A DNA stretch of 64,000 bases from Muribaculaceae bacterium (GCA_017405965.1 JAFQZK010000004.1:186001-250000), one strand, 5' to 3'; shown: positions 18,183 to 29,176, counted from the first letter of the stretch. The notes: generated by a model not told the origin, from the letters alone. A program made the numbers and translations.

Positions 18183-18480
18183 CAGTGGAGAAGTGGAAAG
18201 GAAGAGAAGTGGAAAGGAAGAGAAGGTGTATGGGGTGAGTGTCGAACGAGTAGAGACGCAAAATTTTGCGTCTCCTGAATGCGGATGCCATAGTATTTAT
18301 TGTATTTATTGTTTTCCTTTTTTCTTAGCGTCTTGGCGTCTTAGCGTGAGACTTGTGTGCGGATGCTCAATGAAAAGTTGTTCAAGTTGTTCAGCGTTGT
18401 ATTAGTTGTTTGATGAAAGGGATGCGGCTGCCAGGAGTGAGGTATCAAATTTCCTTAATATTGTCCTAAAATGCGTTAAG
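18183..18480. repeat. Intergenic repeat mosaic
   Basis: No gene is seen. It holds a GTGGAAAGGAAGAGAA tandem pair (about 18191-18224), one copy of the GACGCAAAATTTTGCGTC palindrome (18253-18274), the module with core ATTTATTGTTTTCCTTTT (18286-18322), a CTTAGCGTCTTGGCG module (18323-18350) and GTTGTTCAAGTTGTTCAG (from about 18377). Confidence 0.7.
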
Positions 18481-18482
18481 GT

Positions 18483-18515
18483 TTTGCCCGTGTGGGCAAA
18501 ATGTCGTAATTTCGC
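18483..18515 (+). promoter_or_regulatory. Promoter of dusB operon
   Basis: TTTG (18483-18486), a 20-nt spacer and TAATTTCGC (18507-18515, one mismatch to TAnnTTTGC), 34 nt upstream of the dusB ATG. Confidence 0.6.
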
Positions 18516-18548
18516 AGGGTTAAAACAACACCAAGGCACCGTTTCACA

Positions 18549-19565
18549 ATGAAAATAGGGAATGTAGATTTGGGCGATCGCCCCGTGATGCTGGCACCCA
18601 TGGAGGATGTCACCGATCAGTCGTTCAGGCTCATCTGCCGTGAACAGGGTGCCGATTTGGTCTATACCGAGTTCGTGAGTGCCGATGCGCTGATACGCAG
18701 TATCGAGCGCTCTTTCCAGAAGATGGCTATCGCTCCCGGTGAAAGGCCTGCCGCGATCCAGATCTATGGCCGTGACGTGGACTCGATGGTCGAGGCCGCA
18801 CGCATCGCTGCCACCGCCAAGCCCGATTTCATCGACATCAACTGGGGTTGCCCCGTGAAAAAGATTGCCGGCAAGGGCTCGGGTGCGGGAATGTTGCGCA
18901 ACGTGCCGTTGCTGCTCGAGATCACGCGTGCCGTGGTCAATGCGGTCGATCTGCCTGTGACGGTGAAAACGCGTCTGGGATGGGACCATGACCACAAGAT
19001 TATCGTCGAGTTGGCCGAGCAACTGCAGGACTGCGGTATCGCCGCCCTCACCATTCATGGCCGCACTCGTTCCCAAATCTATACCGGCGAGGCCGACTGG
19101 ACCTTGATAGGCGAGGTGAAGAACAACCCGCGCATGAAGATTCCCATCATCGGCAACGGAGATGTGACCACGCCCCAGCGCGTGAAGGAGTGTTTTGACC
19201 GCTATGGCGTCGATGGCGTGATGGTGGGCAGGGCCAGCATCGGTGCCCCGTGGATTTTCAGGGAGATGAAGCAGTATCTGCTCACGGGCGAAGTGCCGGT
19301 CATCAGCAACGAGGAGAAAATGGCGCTGGTGCGCCGCCAGATTGCCGAGAGCATCGACCGCATCGACGAGTACCGCGGCATTCTGCACATTCGCCGTCAC
19401 TTGGCCGCAACGCCGTTGTTCAAGGGAATACGCAACTTCCGTCCCACGCGCATCGCCATGCTGCGGGCCGATACTCGTGCCGAACTTGAAGCCATTCTTG
19501 ATGACATTGAGAACAACATATTGCCAAATATTGAAACACAACATGATGAAAAAGGCGCTGATTAG
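18549..19565 (+). CDS. dusB: tRNA-dihydrouridine synthase
   Basis: This is an FMN-dependent enzyme that reduces uridine to dihydrouridine in the tRNA D-loop. The 338-residue product has the Dus barrel motifs: MLAPMEDVTDQSFR at the N-terminus, DINWGCPVKKIAGKGSGAGML containing the catalytic Cys, LTIHGRTRSQIYTGEADW, IPIIGNGDV and VMVGRASIGAPWIF. It is closest to DusB. Its last 23 nt overlap the start of the downstream DUF2807 gene, implying translational coupling. Confidence 0.95.
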   Translation: MKIGNVDLGDRPVMLAPMEDVTDQSFRLICREQGADLVYTEFVSADALIRSIERSFQKMAIAPGERPAAIQIYGRDVDSMVEAARIAATAKPDFIDINWGCPVKKIAGKGSGAGMLRNVPLLLEITRAVVNAVDLPVTVKTRLGWDHDHKIIVELAEQLQDCGIAALTIHGRTRSQIYTGEADWTLIGEVKNNPRMKIPIIGNGDVTTPQRVKECFDRYGVDGVMVGRASIGAPWIFREMKQYLLTGEVPVISNEEKMALVRRQIAESIDRIDEYRGILHIRRHLAATPLFKGIRNFRPTRIAMLRADTRAELEAILDDIENNILPNIETQHDEKGAD

Positions 19566-20253
19566 TTTGATAGGATTTTTCGCTGTGGCATTGATGGCGG
19601 GAGCTCAGGTTTCACGCCACGAGGTCAATGTGGGTGATTTCTCGCGTCTGGTGCTGCTCGACAACATCAACGTGAATTACCGCTGCAATCCTGATTCAGC
19701 GGGATATGCCGTGTTCACTTGCAATCAGGAGACTGCCGATCATCTCTTGTTCACCCTCTCGGACAAGGGACGTTTGTCTATTCAGGTCAATGATGAATTT
19801 GAGCGACTCGGCAATCTGCCCACGCTCACGTTATACTCCTCCTCGCTCGACGAGGTCGAGAACTCGAGCGACAGCACCCTGCGTGTATCGGGGCTGCAGC
19901 CCATGAAGATATTCAAGGTGCGCCTCATCGATAACGGTAAGATTATCGTGCGCGGCGTGCGTGCTTCCCAGCTCGAGCTGCAGATTTTGAGCGGCAAGGG
20001 CAAGATCATAGCCGACGGCTCATGCGATAACTTGTTGCTGCGCTTGGTGGGAACGGGCGAGATCCAGGCCGACCAAGTGACGGCGACCGACGTCTCGTGT
20101 CGCATCATGGGAACCGGCACGATAGGTTGTAACGTGGAAGGCGGAAACCTCAAGGTGAGCGGTAGCGGTACCGGCAAGGTCTATTACAAGGGCAATCCCA
20201 GCAAGGTCACCGTGCGCAAACTCGGTACTATCAAGGCCATCCCAATGGAATGA
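19543..20253 (+). CDS. DUF2807 (head GIN domain) exported protein
   Basis: This is a 236-residue exported protein (signal peptide MMKKALISLIGFF, cleavage after about MAGAQ). The mature part is a repetitive beta-solenoid typical of the putative auto-transporter adhesin/head-GIN family DUF2807: short strands ending in Gly turns such as GKGKIIADGS, GTGEIQADQV, GTGTIGCNVEG and GSGTGKVYYKG. Start is ATG 19543 or the adjacent 19546, both within the dusB 3' end (23-nt overlap, different frame), so it depends on the dusB transcript. The function of the family is unknown; a link with dusB is not obvious. Confidence 0.88.
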   Translation: MMKKALISLIGFFAVALMAGAQVSRHEVNVGDFSRLVLLDNINVNYRCNPDSAGYAVFTCNQETADHLLFTLSDKGRLSIQVNDEFERLGNLPTLTLYSSSLDEVENSSDSTLRVSGLQPMKIFKVRLIDNGKIIVRGVRASQLELQILSGKGKIIADGSCDNLLLRLVGTGEIQADQVTATDVSCRIMGTGTIGCNVEGGNLKVSGSGTGKVYYKGNPSKVTVRKLGTIKAIPME

Positions 20254-20255
20254 CC

Positions 20256-20300
20256 TCTTTAACCTGTAACCTTTAACCTGTAACCTATAATTTTTAACCT
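20256..20300. repeat. TTTAACCTGTAACC repeat tract
   Basis: This member of the AACCTNT heptamer family fills the gap between the DUF2807 gene and the M24 peptidase gene. Confidence 0.65.
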
Positions 20301-20308
20301 AAAATATT

Positions 20309-21709
20309 ATGTTCAGTAAACAGACTTACATCGGTCGTCGTGACGAGTTGAAAAAACTCGTGGGTGACGGCGTGATTTTACTCTTCGGCAACAACGAGTC
20401 GCCGTGTAATTATCCCAATAATGCCTATGGCCCGTTCCGCCAGGACTCGAGTTTCCTGTATTACTTCGGTCAGCAGCGCGATGGTCTGGTGGGCGTCATT
20501 GATATCGACAACAACAAGGAGATGCTCATTGGCGACGACATCGACATCGAGGACATCGTGTGGTATGGCTCGGTCGACAGTGTCGCCGACATGGCCGCCC
20601 AAGTGGGCGTTGCTAATTCGGCTCCGATGAAGCATCTGCAGGTCATCTGTGACGAGGCCCGTGCCAAGGGCCGTCGCATCCATTTCCTGCCGCCCTACCG
20701 TCATGACACCAAAATCCAGATCATGGACCTGCTGGGCATCCACCCCGACAAGCAGGCAGTTGCCGTGTCCCATGACCTGCGTATGGCGGTCATCAACATG
20801 CGCTCGGTCAAGACTGCCGAGGAAATCGCTGAACTGGAGCGTGCTGCCGAGGTGGGTTATCTGATGCACACAACGGCGATGAAGCTCATCAAGCCGGGTG
20901 TGACCGAGAAGTTCATCGGCGGACAGATTGACGGCATCGCATTGAGCTATGGCGCAAAGAACAGTTTCGCCACCATCTTCTCGCAGCATGGCGAGATCAT
21001 GCACGGCAATCCGTCGATGGCTCCGCTCGAGGCTGGACGCCTCGCCCTGTGTGACTGTGGTGCCGAGACGATGGAGTTCTACTGCAGCGACAACACCCGC
21101 ACGATGCCTGTGAGCGGCAAGTATGACCAGCGTCAACTCGATATCTATCGCATCGTTGAGGAGTGCCATGACCACGCCCTGGATATCTCCAAGCCGGGCA
21201 TGAAGTACATGGACGTGCACTTCTCGGTGTGCCGCTTGATGACTCAGCGCCTCAAGGAACTGGGTCTGATGAAGGGCGACGTGGACGAGGCAGTGGCTGC
21301 CGGCGCACATGCCATGTTCCTGCCCCACGGACTGGGCCACATGATGGGTATGGATGTGCACGATATGGAAGGACTGGGACAGATTTACGTCGGCTTCGAC
21401 GAGGAGACGCGTCCCAATCTGGAGCAGTTCGGCACCAACTGCCTGCGCATGGGTCGCCGTCTGCAGGAGGGTTTTGTGGTCACCGACGAGCCGGGCATCT
21501 ATTTCATTCCCGCCCTCATTGACGATTGGCGTGCCAGTGGTCATTGCGCCGAGTTCCTTAACTTCGACATGTTGGAAACATACAAGGACTTCGGCGGTAT
21601 CCGTATCGAGGATGACATTCTCATCACGGCCGACGGCTGCCGCTTCTTGGGCGAGAAGCGCATCCCCTATCATCCCAAGGATGTCGAGGACTTCATGGCT
21701 GCCGACTGA
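20309..21709 (+). CDS. M24B family Xaa-Pro aminopeptidase
   Basis: This is a cytoplasmic metallo-aminopeptidase that removes an N-terminal residue preceding proline. The 466-residue product has an N-terminal AMP_N domain (residues 1 to about 150, NAYGPFRQDSSFLYYFG) and a pita-bread catalytic domain. Visible metal ligands are the Asp residues in CDCGAETMEFYCSDNTRTM, the His in HGLGHMMGMDVHD, Glu in VTDEPGIYF and Glu in GGIRIEDDIL. The length fits PepP-type enzymes. It follows the DUF2807 gene after a 55-bp repeat-filled gap and may be co-transcribed. Confidence 0.94.
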   Translation: MFSKQTYIGRRDELKKLVGDGVILLFGNNESPCNYPNNAYGPFRQDSSFLYYFGQQRDGLVGVIDIDNNKEMLIGDDIDIEDIVWYGSVDSVADMAAQVGVANSAPMKHLQVICDEARAKGRRIHFLPPYRHDTKIQIMDLLGIHPDKQAVAVSHDLRMAVINMRSVKTAEEIAELERAAEVGYLMHTTAMKLIKPGVTEKFIGGQIDGIALSYGAKNSFATIFSQHGEIMHGNPSMAPLEAGRLALCDCGAETMEFYCSDNTRTMPVSGKYDQRQLDIYRIVEECHDHALDISKPGMKYMDVHFSVCRLMTQRLKELGLMKGDVDEAVAAGAHAMFLPHGLGHMMGMDVHDMEGLGQIYVGFDEETRPNLEQFGTNCLRMGRRLQEGFVVTDEPGIYFIPALIDDWRASGHCAEFLNFDMLETYKDFGGIRIEDDILITADGCRFLGEKRIPYHPKDVEDFMAAD

Positions 21710-21730
21710 TTTGGCAGCTTAGATATTATC

Positions 21731-21763
21731 TTTGTTCTTGCTACAAAAAACCAGTACCTTTGC
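21731..21763 (+). promoter_or_regulatory. Promoter of unknown exported protein gene
   Basis: TTTG (21731-21734), a 20-nt spacer and TACCTTTGC (21755-21763). This is a full consensus match 29 nt upstream of the ATG at 21792. Confidence 0.78.
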
Positions 21764-21791
21764 AAATATTATTTGCAAAAAATAATTGATC

Positions 21792-22877
21792 ATGATGAAG
21801 AAGATTTGTTCACTTGTGTGCATGGTGTGTGTAGCTCTTGTCGCATTGTCACAGAACCTGATGCTGGATCAGGAAGAAGCCGAAGACGTTATTGACGTCG
21901 TGGGCTACTTCTGTAAGAACGACAGCATGACTTTCAGGCTGATTCAACAAGAGTATGAGATAAAAGGCTGTGACACAACCATCAGCGAGTCCTGCGAGAA
22001 GGAATTCCTGATTGTGGTGACTGATTCCACCAGCAAGGGTTATAAGATGAAATATGTCCCCTTGAGTTTCAAAACCCTTGATGATAATACGGATGATGGT
22101 ATCATGACGAGTGCCATTAACAAATTGATGATGTCTGAGGAATGCAATTTCACGACCGATGAACTTGGACAATTGCAGAGCATCGACAACTGGCGTGAAA
22201 TCCGTGACCATCTCAAGAAGGGCGTCAAGGTGGTGTGTGACTCCCTGTACAGTAATATCTCGGACATGGACAGCATCATGTCACGCAAGGAGTTTGAAAA
22301 AATGTTGTCGCTGCTATTGCCGTCAGATATGGAGTCGATACAGGATTCCTACGAGGAACTCACAGACCTGTTCGGCATCCACGGGTCGGTTTTTGACATC
22401 GGCGACCAGGAATTGGACAGCGAGATGAACGGCTTTCCGCAGCACCGCCTTGTCCGTATCGGCTACACCGCCGTTGAGGACGAGGAGAACGATTTTGACG
22501 GTGATTATGCCATTTCAACCAAGTCCACGACGCTCATACCTGTCGAGGACATGAAGGATTTGATGGGTTCGGCGTTTGATGTAGTCTCAATTATAATGGG
22601 TATGGCCAACGAGAGCTTGGACACCGATAGTCTGGATCTGGTGCGCGACATGATTGTTGACAGCATCAGCGCAGCCAAGCCCTCTGGCATTGAGATGACA
22701 ACCAGCGAGTATTATCGTTTCTTCTTGAATGGCTGGCCCAAGGAGTATTATTACTCGGAAGTCATTGATATGGGTATCGAAAAGCGAGTAGAGGCCCGAT
22801 CCATTGAATGGATTAAACGCAACTGGAATATATACTTCCGTGAAGACGAGGACACACCTGAGCACCGCGAGATATAG
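21792..22877 (+). CDS. Exported protein of unknown function
   Basis: I do not recognise a family. The 361-residue product begins with a signal peptide (MMKKICSLVCMVCVALVALSQ). The mature protein is acidic (SDMDSIMSRKEFEKML, EDEENDFDGDY, FREDEDTPEHREI) and rich in short helices, with two Cys early on (GYFCKNDS, KGCDTTISESC). No lipobox, membrane segment or repeat is evident. The start is ATG 21792 or 21795; an in-frame TTG at 21786 is disfavoured. It is monocistronic with a consensus promoter and lies convergent to yebC. Confidence 0.75.
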   Translation: MMKKICSLVCMVCVALVALSQNLMLDQEEAEDVIDVVGYFCKNDSMTFRLIQQEYEIKGCDTTISESCEKEFLIVVTDSTSKGYKMKYVPLSFKTLDDNTDDGIMTSAINKLMMSEECNFTTDELGQLQSIDNWREIRDHLKKGVKVVCDSLYSNISDMDSIMSRKEFEKMLSLLLPSDMESIQDSYEELTDLFGIHGSVFDIGDQELDSEMNGFPQHRLVRIGYTAVEDEENDFDGDYAISTKSTTLIPVEDMKDLMGSAFDVVSIIMGMANESLDTDSLDLVRDMIVDSISAAKPSGIEMTTSEYYRFFLNGWPKEYYYSEVIDMGIEKRVEARSIEWIKRNWNIYFREDEDTPEHREI

Positions 22878-22896
22878 GATTTTTTATCGGGCAGCC

Positions 22897-22945
22897 GGTG
22901 TATGGACAGCTGCTTAATTTGCTTGACTAGGCAACCGCATACACC
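22897..22945. other. Inverted repeat downstream of unknown gene
   Basis: GGTGTATG (22897-22904) pairs with CATACACC (22938-22945) around a smaller internal structure. It may help end the transcript of the preceding gene; there is no T tract. Confidence 0.4.
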
Positions 22946-22954
22946 AATAATAAC

Positions 22955-22992
22955 AAAAAAAACAGGCGGTTTCTATCATTGAAACCGCCTGT
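22955..22992 (-). terminator. Terminator of yebC
   Basis: On the minus strand ACAGGCGGTTTC (22992-22981) pairs perfectly with GAAACCGCCTGT (22973-22962), a 7-nt loop, followed by a run of T. Confidence 0.93.
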
Positions 22993-23019
22993 GTTGTTGT
23001 TTAGAGCAAGAAGTGTGGT

Positions 23020-23754
23020 TTACTCCTCGTCGCCACCTTCGGCCTCGGCCATGGTGGTGAAGACGTTCTGCACGTCCTCGTCCTCTTCAAGGGCCTCGAT
23101 CAGGGCCTCGACCTCAGCGCGCTCGGCATCGCTTACCTCCTTGTAGTCGGCAGGCTCATAGACGAACTCACTGCTCTTGATCTCGAAACCGTTCTCCTCG
23201 AGGTACTTCATGATGTCGCCGTTGGAAGCGAAGTCGCCCGACACGAGCATTTCCTCCTCGTCGATGGCAAACTCCTCGGCTCCGCAGTCGATCAGCTCCA
23301 ACTCGAGCTCATCGGGGTCAACATCGGCCTTGGGAGCCACGTGGAAGTAGCACTTGTGGCTGAACATGAAGGCTACGCTGCCTGAGTTACCCAGCGAACC
23401 GCCCTTCTTGTTGAAGTAGTTGCGCAGGTTGGCGACGGTGCGGGTGGTGTTGTCGGTAGCGGTCTCTACCAGCACGGCAATGCCGTGAGGGCCGAATCCC
23501 TCATAAATCACCTCCTTGTAATCACCGGCATCCTTCTCACTGGCGCGCTTGATGGCGCGTTCGATGTTCTCCTTGGGCATATTGGCCGTCTTGGCGTTGG
23601 CGATCAACGCGCGCAGGCGGGAGTTGCCTTCGGGGTCAGGACCACCAGCCTTAACGGCGATGGTGATTTCCTTGCCGATACGTGTAAACGTGCGGGACAT
23701 GCTGCCCCAGCGTTTCATCTTTCTTGCTTTGCGATATTCAAAAGCTCTTCCCAT
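23020..23754 (-). CDS. yebC: YebC/PmpR family protein
   Basis: This is a 244-residue member of the YebC/TACO1 family, described as DNA-binding regulators and more recently as factors that help ribosomes through difficult sequences. Landmarks are the N-terminal GRAFEYRKARKMKRWGSMS, GGPDPEGNSRLRALIANAKTANMPKENIERAI, EGFGPHGIAVLVE and NKKGGSLGNSGSVAFMF. The C-terminus is very acidic (EALEEDEDVQNVF ... AEGGDEE). Length is normal. It is a single gene with its own terminator. Confidence 0.96.
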   Translation of the reverse strand: MGRAFEYRKARKMKRWGSMSRTFTRIGKEITIAVKAGGPDPEGNSRLRALIANAKTANMPKENIERAIKRASEKDAGDYKEVIYEGFGPHGIAVLVETATDNTTRTVANLRNYFNKKGGSLGNSGSVAFMFSHKCYFHVAPKADVDPDELELELIDCGAEEFAIDEEEMLVSGDFASNGDIMKYLEENGFEIKSSEFVYEPADYKEVSDAERAEVEALIEALEEDEDVQNVFTTMAEAEGGDEE

Positions 23755-23896
23755 TGTTCTGTGTATATATTATTTAAAGATTAATATTTTCAGTTTTGGC
23801 CTCATGACCTCGCGTGAGAATTCAGTGGTCTGTTGTCAGTTGCCAGTAGACGGATGCCAACTCCTAACTCCTAACTCCTAACTTCTAACTCCTGAC

Positions 23897-26362
23897 TTAC
23901 CTCAGTTTCGCACCCAGTTGCGTCTCCAGGTTCTTGATGATCTTGTTCATGATGGCGTCGATCTGCTTGTCGTTGAGCGTCTTCTCGTTGTCCTGCAGAA
24001 TCATGCTGATGGCATAAGACTTCTTGCCGGCCTCGAGTTTGTTGCTCTCATAAACGTCAAACAAGGTCATCGACTTCAGCAGCTTCTTCTCGCTGCTCTC
24101 CACCACGCGACGGATGTCGTCATAGGTCACCTGACGGTCAACCAGCAGGGCCAGGTCGCGGCGCAGCGGCAGCGTCTTGGGCAGGTCGCTGTACTTGATG
24201 TCCTTCTTCATCGCCAGCTTGCAGGCAAGGTTCCAGTTCACCTGAGCATAGTAAACGGGCTGGTCAACGTCAAATTTCTTGGCCAACGCCTCGTCCACGA
24301 CACCCATCACGGCGATGGTCTTGCCGCCACGATTGCTGTAGCGCAGAGCCGGATTGAGTATCTCGTCCTCGTGCTGCTCAACGACCAGGTCGCTCATGTT
24401 CAGTCCCATGTTGACGAACATGTTCTCCAGATCAGCCTTCAGGTCATACACGTTCAGTGCCCTCACCTTGTCGGCCCACGACTCGTCGTGGTTGTTGCCG
24501 GTGAGCCACATACCCATCTGGGTGCTCTCGCTGTAGGGAGCGAGGGCCTTTTCCTCCTGGCTGATGCTGCCGTCATGGCTATAGACGTTGCCGAACTCAT
24601 ACAGGCGCAGGTTGGGATTCTTGTGGTTGATGTTGCGGGCAATGCTCTCCAGACCGCCGAACAACAGGGTCTGGCGCATCACGTTCAGGTCACTGCTCAG
24701 CGGGTTCATGATGTGCACACACAACTCGGCGGGATAAGTCGTCAGGCCCTCATAGTAGGCGCCCACAGTGAGCGAGTTGTTCATAATCTCGTGATAACCC
24801 ACGCTGGTGAGCTGGTTGCTCACGATTTCCTGTTTGTCTTCACGGAAGTCCACCTCGGTCTTGTTCGACAGGCTGCTGTGAACCTCGCTGGTGAACTCGA
24901 CGTTGTTGTAGCCGTACACGCGCAGGATATCCTCGACAACGTCGCACGGACGCTGAACATCGACGCGGTAGGGCGGCACGACGAGTTGCAGTTTCTCCTC
25001 GTCCTCGGCGGTGATTTCCATCTCCAGACTCTTGACGATGTCGCGAATCTCGTTGTGGGGAATCTCTTTGCCGATGAGGTTTTTAACGTAGTCGTAGCGC
25101 AACTCAACGGGGAAGCCGGGGAAGTCGTGCGCCTTCACGTCAATGATGTCACCGCAGATTTCGCCACCGGCCAGCTCCTTGACGAGCATGGCGGCCAACT
25201 TGAGGTTATAGATGACGCTGTTGGGGTCGATGCCGCGCTCAAAGCGGAACGAGGCGTCGGTGTTCAACCCGAAGCGACGGGCCGTCTTGCGGATCCACGT
25301 GGGGTGGAAATAGGCCGACTCCAGGAAGACGTCGGTAGTGGTCTCGGTAACGCCTGAGTCCAGACCGCCGAACACACCACCGATGCACATCGGCTCCTCG
25401 CCGTTGCAGATCATCAGGTCGCGGTCGGTGAGCGTGCGCTCCACGCCGTCGAGGGTGACAAACTTGGTGCCTGCAGGCACGGTCTTGACCACAATGCGGT
25501 CGCCCTTGACCTTACTCAGGTCAAAGCAGTGCATCGGTTGGCCGGTACCCAGCAGGATGTAGTTGGTGATGTCCACGATGTTGTTGATGGGACGCTGGCC
25601 CACTGCCAGCAGCAGGTCCTTGAGCCACTTGGGACTCTCCTGGACCTTCACGCCGCGCACGGTCAGTCCGGCATAGCGCGGGCAGGCCTCGGCGTTCTCT
25701 ACAGTGACGGGAATACCGCCGTCCTTGCGGTCGATGGCAAACTCCTCGATGCTGGGACGATGCAGGTTGCCCTCCATGCCGTTATGTTTCATCCAGGCCG
25801 ACAGGTCGCGGGCCACACCATAGTGCGAGCCGCCGTCAATGCGGTTGGGCGTCAGGTCCACCTCGATGAGGTAATCGTCCTCGATGCCGTAGTAGTCAGC
25901 GGCAGGGGTGCCAACAACAGCGTCCTCGGGCAGGACGATGATGCCGTCATGGCTGGCGCCCACGCCGATTTCGTCCTCGGCGCAAATCATGCCCAGCGAT
26001 TCCTCGCCGCGCATCTTGGAACGCTTGATGGTGAACTCCTGGTCGCCGTCGTAGAGCTTCGTGCCCAGGGTGGCGACGATGACCTTCTGTCCGGCAGCCA
26101 CGTTGGGGGCACCGCATACGATCTGCACGGGGTCATTGCCATCGCCCAGATCGACGGTGGTGATGTGCAGATGGTCGCTGTTGGGATGGTCGATGCAGGT
26201 CATTACCTGTCCCACGACCAGACCGCGCAGTCCGCCCTTGATAGTTTCGACTTGTTCTACTGCTCCCACTTCCAGACCCAGCGAGGTCAGCGCCTCGGCC
26301 ACCTTTTCAGGCGTCAGGTCGGTGTCAATATAGCGTTTGAGCCATTTATAGGAAATATTCAT
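23897..26362 (-). CDS. pheT: Phenylalanine-tRNA ligase beta subunit
   Basis: This is the beta chain of the alpha2-beta2 phenylalanyl-tRNA synthetase, which charges tRNA-Phe and edits Tyr-tRNA-Phe. The 821-residue product starts at ATG 26362 (MNISYKWLKRYIDTDLTPEKV), the universal N-terminus, rather than at the longer frame opening at 26398. Domains in order: EMAP-type tRNA-binding domain (about 40-150), B3/B4 editing domain, B5 domain, catalytic-like core (SLTVGAYYEGLTTYPAELCVHIMNPL) and C-terminal FDX-ACB domain (LPLRRDLALLVDRQVTYDDI). pheS is not in this window, as is common in Bacteroidetes where the two are unlinked. Confidence 0.97.
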   Translation of the reverse strand: MNISYKWLKRYIDTDLTPEKVAEALTSLGLEVGAVEQVETIKGGLRGLVVGQVMTCIDHPNSDHLHITTVDLGDGNDPVQIVCGAPNVAAGQKVIVATLGTKLYDGDQEFTIKRSKMRGEESLGMICAEDEIGVGASHDGIIVLPEDAVVGTPAADYYGIEDDYLIEVDLTPNRIDGGSHYGVARDLSAWMKHNGMEGNLHRPSIEEFAIDRKDGGIPVTVENAEACPRYAGLTVRGVKVQESPKWLKDLLLAVGQRPINNIVDITNYILLGTGQPMHCFDLSKVKGDRIVVKTVPAGTKFVTLDGVERTLTDRDLMICNGEEPMCIGGVFGGLDSGVTETTTDVFLESAYFHPTWIRKTARRFGLNTDASFRFERGIDPNSVIYNLKLAAMLVKELAGGEICGDIIDVKAHDFPGFPVELRYDYVKNLIGKEIPHNEIRDIVKSLEMEITAEDEEKLQLVVPPYRVDVQRPCDVVEDILRVYGYNNVEFTSEVHSSLSNKTEVDFREDKQEIVSNQLTSVGYHEIMNNSLTVGAYYEGLTTYPAELCVHIMNPLSSDLNVMRQTLLFGGLESIARNINHKNPNLRLYEFGNVYSHDGSISQEEKALAPYSESTQMGMWLTGNNHDESWADKVRALNVYDLKADLENMFVNMGLNMSDLVVEQHEDEILNPALRYSNRGGKTIAVMGVVDEALAKKFDVDQPVYYAQVNWNLACKLAMKKDIKYSDLPKTLPLRRDLALLVDRQVTYDDIRRVVESSEKKLLKSMTLFDVYESNKLEAGKKSYAISMILQDNEKTLNDKQIDAIMNKIIKNLETQLGAKLR

Positions 26363-26394
26363 GATTTTGAATAATTTATATCGCTTAAAAACGT

Positions 26395-26426
26395 GCAAAA
26401 TTACAATAAATCCCGCTAACTGCCAA
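26395..26426 (-). promoter_or_regulatory. Promoter of pheT
   Basis: On the minus strand TTG (26426-26424), a 20-nt spacer and TAATTTTGC (26403-26395), about 33 nt upstream of the ATG. Confidence 0.65.
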
Positions 26427-26598
26427 CATTATAAAAAGAAATCACTTCTCACATAACCCGAATTACCGTCAAATACTACCTCTTCAAGCTAGATTAAATG
26501 CAATGGTTATCACATTATTTGCCCAAGAAAAAGTGGTAAGTAACGTGAGTTCGACGAAATGCAATTCTAAATATCAGTGGGTTAGTGGCCAAATGGCA

Positions 26599-26626
26599 GT
26601 AGAGACGCAAAATTTTGCGTCTCTAC
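26599..26626. repeat. GACGCAAAATTTTGCGTC palindrome, copy
   Basis: This is a perfect 28-bp palindrome (GTAGAGACGC at each end). The same core occurs at 18253-18274, 35811-35835 and 35868-35892. Confidence 0.9.
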
Positions 26627-26758
26627 AGAGCTAATGAATTCAGTATCAATGATTTGTCTTCGTTGAATTCACGTTAAGTTTTTGCCATTGTTGCAAAAAG
26701 TTGTAACTATGCTCAAGCGAAAGGTAAGCGAGGAAATCACTAAGGCCCTCAAATAATC

Positions 26759-26789
26759 ACCCCTGGCGCTGCCAAGCAGTACCAGGGGT
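26759..26789. other. Nested stem-loop
   Basis: ACCCCTGG (26759-26766) pairs with CCAGGGGT (26782-26789), enclosing CTGC-caa-GCAG. It lies 2 nt after the stop of a 15-codon open frame and looks like a terminator without a T tract. Confidence 0.55.
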
Positions 26790-26914
26790 TTAGTAAATAT
26801 ATATCGTCGCGGGGATTACGCCCCACGTAGCCAAAGGCTCATAGAAATCTCTCTAACCTGCTCGCGGCAGCGAGCATAAAAGGCGGATGCCTCTTTAACC
26901 TTTAACCTCTAACC

Positions 26915-26945
26915 TTCTAAACTTGCCAATCCGACAAGTTTAGAA
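26915..26945 (-). terminator. Stem-loop directly after gyrB
   Basis: TTCTAAACTTG (26915-26925) pairs perfectly with CAAGTTTAGAA (26935-26945). It abuts the gyrB stop codon and has no T tract, so it is a probable transcript end or 3' stabiliser. Confidence 0.6.
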
Positions 26946-28955
<2,010 letters not shown>

Positions 28956-28983
28956 TCAAAAAACGTGGGTGTCTAAAAACGTA

Positions 28984-29014
28984 CAAAATTACAAAAAATC
29001 GCCCATTTACCAAA
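28984..29014 (-). promoter_or_regulatory. Promoter of gyrB
   Basis: On the minus strand TTTG (29014-29011), a 19-nt spacer and TAATTTTG (28991-28984), 58 nt upstream of the ATG. Confidence 0.7.
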
Positions 29015-29163
29015 AGTCTGAAACCTTAAAAAATACTAATTTCCACCGCCCTTTCAGCCTATGAGAAAAACCCGTTTTTTCAGTATTTTCCGTAATCTCC
29101 GCCGATGACTTTGTCGGTAGCATTTTTCTTTGCCAGTAATGTGGTGTTTCACGGCAATTTCAC

Positions 29164-29172
29164 TAATTTTGC
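29164..29172 (+). promoter_or_regulatory. -7 box of rRNA methyltransferase gene (leaderless layout)
   Basis: TAATTTTGC ends 5 nt before the ATG at 29177, so the predicted transcription start falls at or within 2-3 nt of the start codon. Confidence 0.55.
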
Positions 29173-29176
29173 ACTG

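Larger units (their letters stand above)
26427..26914. other. Intergenic region with palindrome, hairpins and repeat modules
   Basis: There is no supported gene. It holds a 28-bp perfect palindrome centred on GACGCAAAATTTTGCGTC (26599-26626), a 15-codon open frame (26709-26756, LKRKVSEEITKALK) that may be a gene remnant, a nested hairpin (26759-26789), a TGCTCGC/GCGAGCA hairpin (26859-26876) and a heptamer repeat tract (26891-26917). Confidence 0.6.

Noticed and set aside
23918-25357. Open frame of 479 codons opposite pheT
   Set aside because: It is an antisense shadow of pheT, with no motifs.
26709-26756. Functional small protein gene
   Set aside because: Fifteen codons with no clear ribosome binding site or consensus promoter; reported only as a possible remnant.
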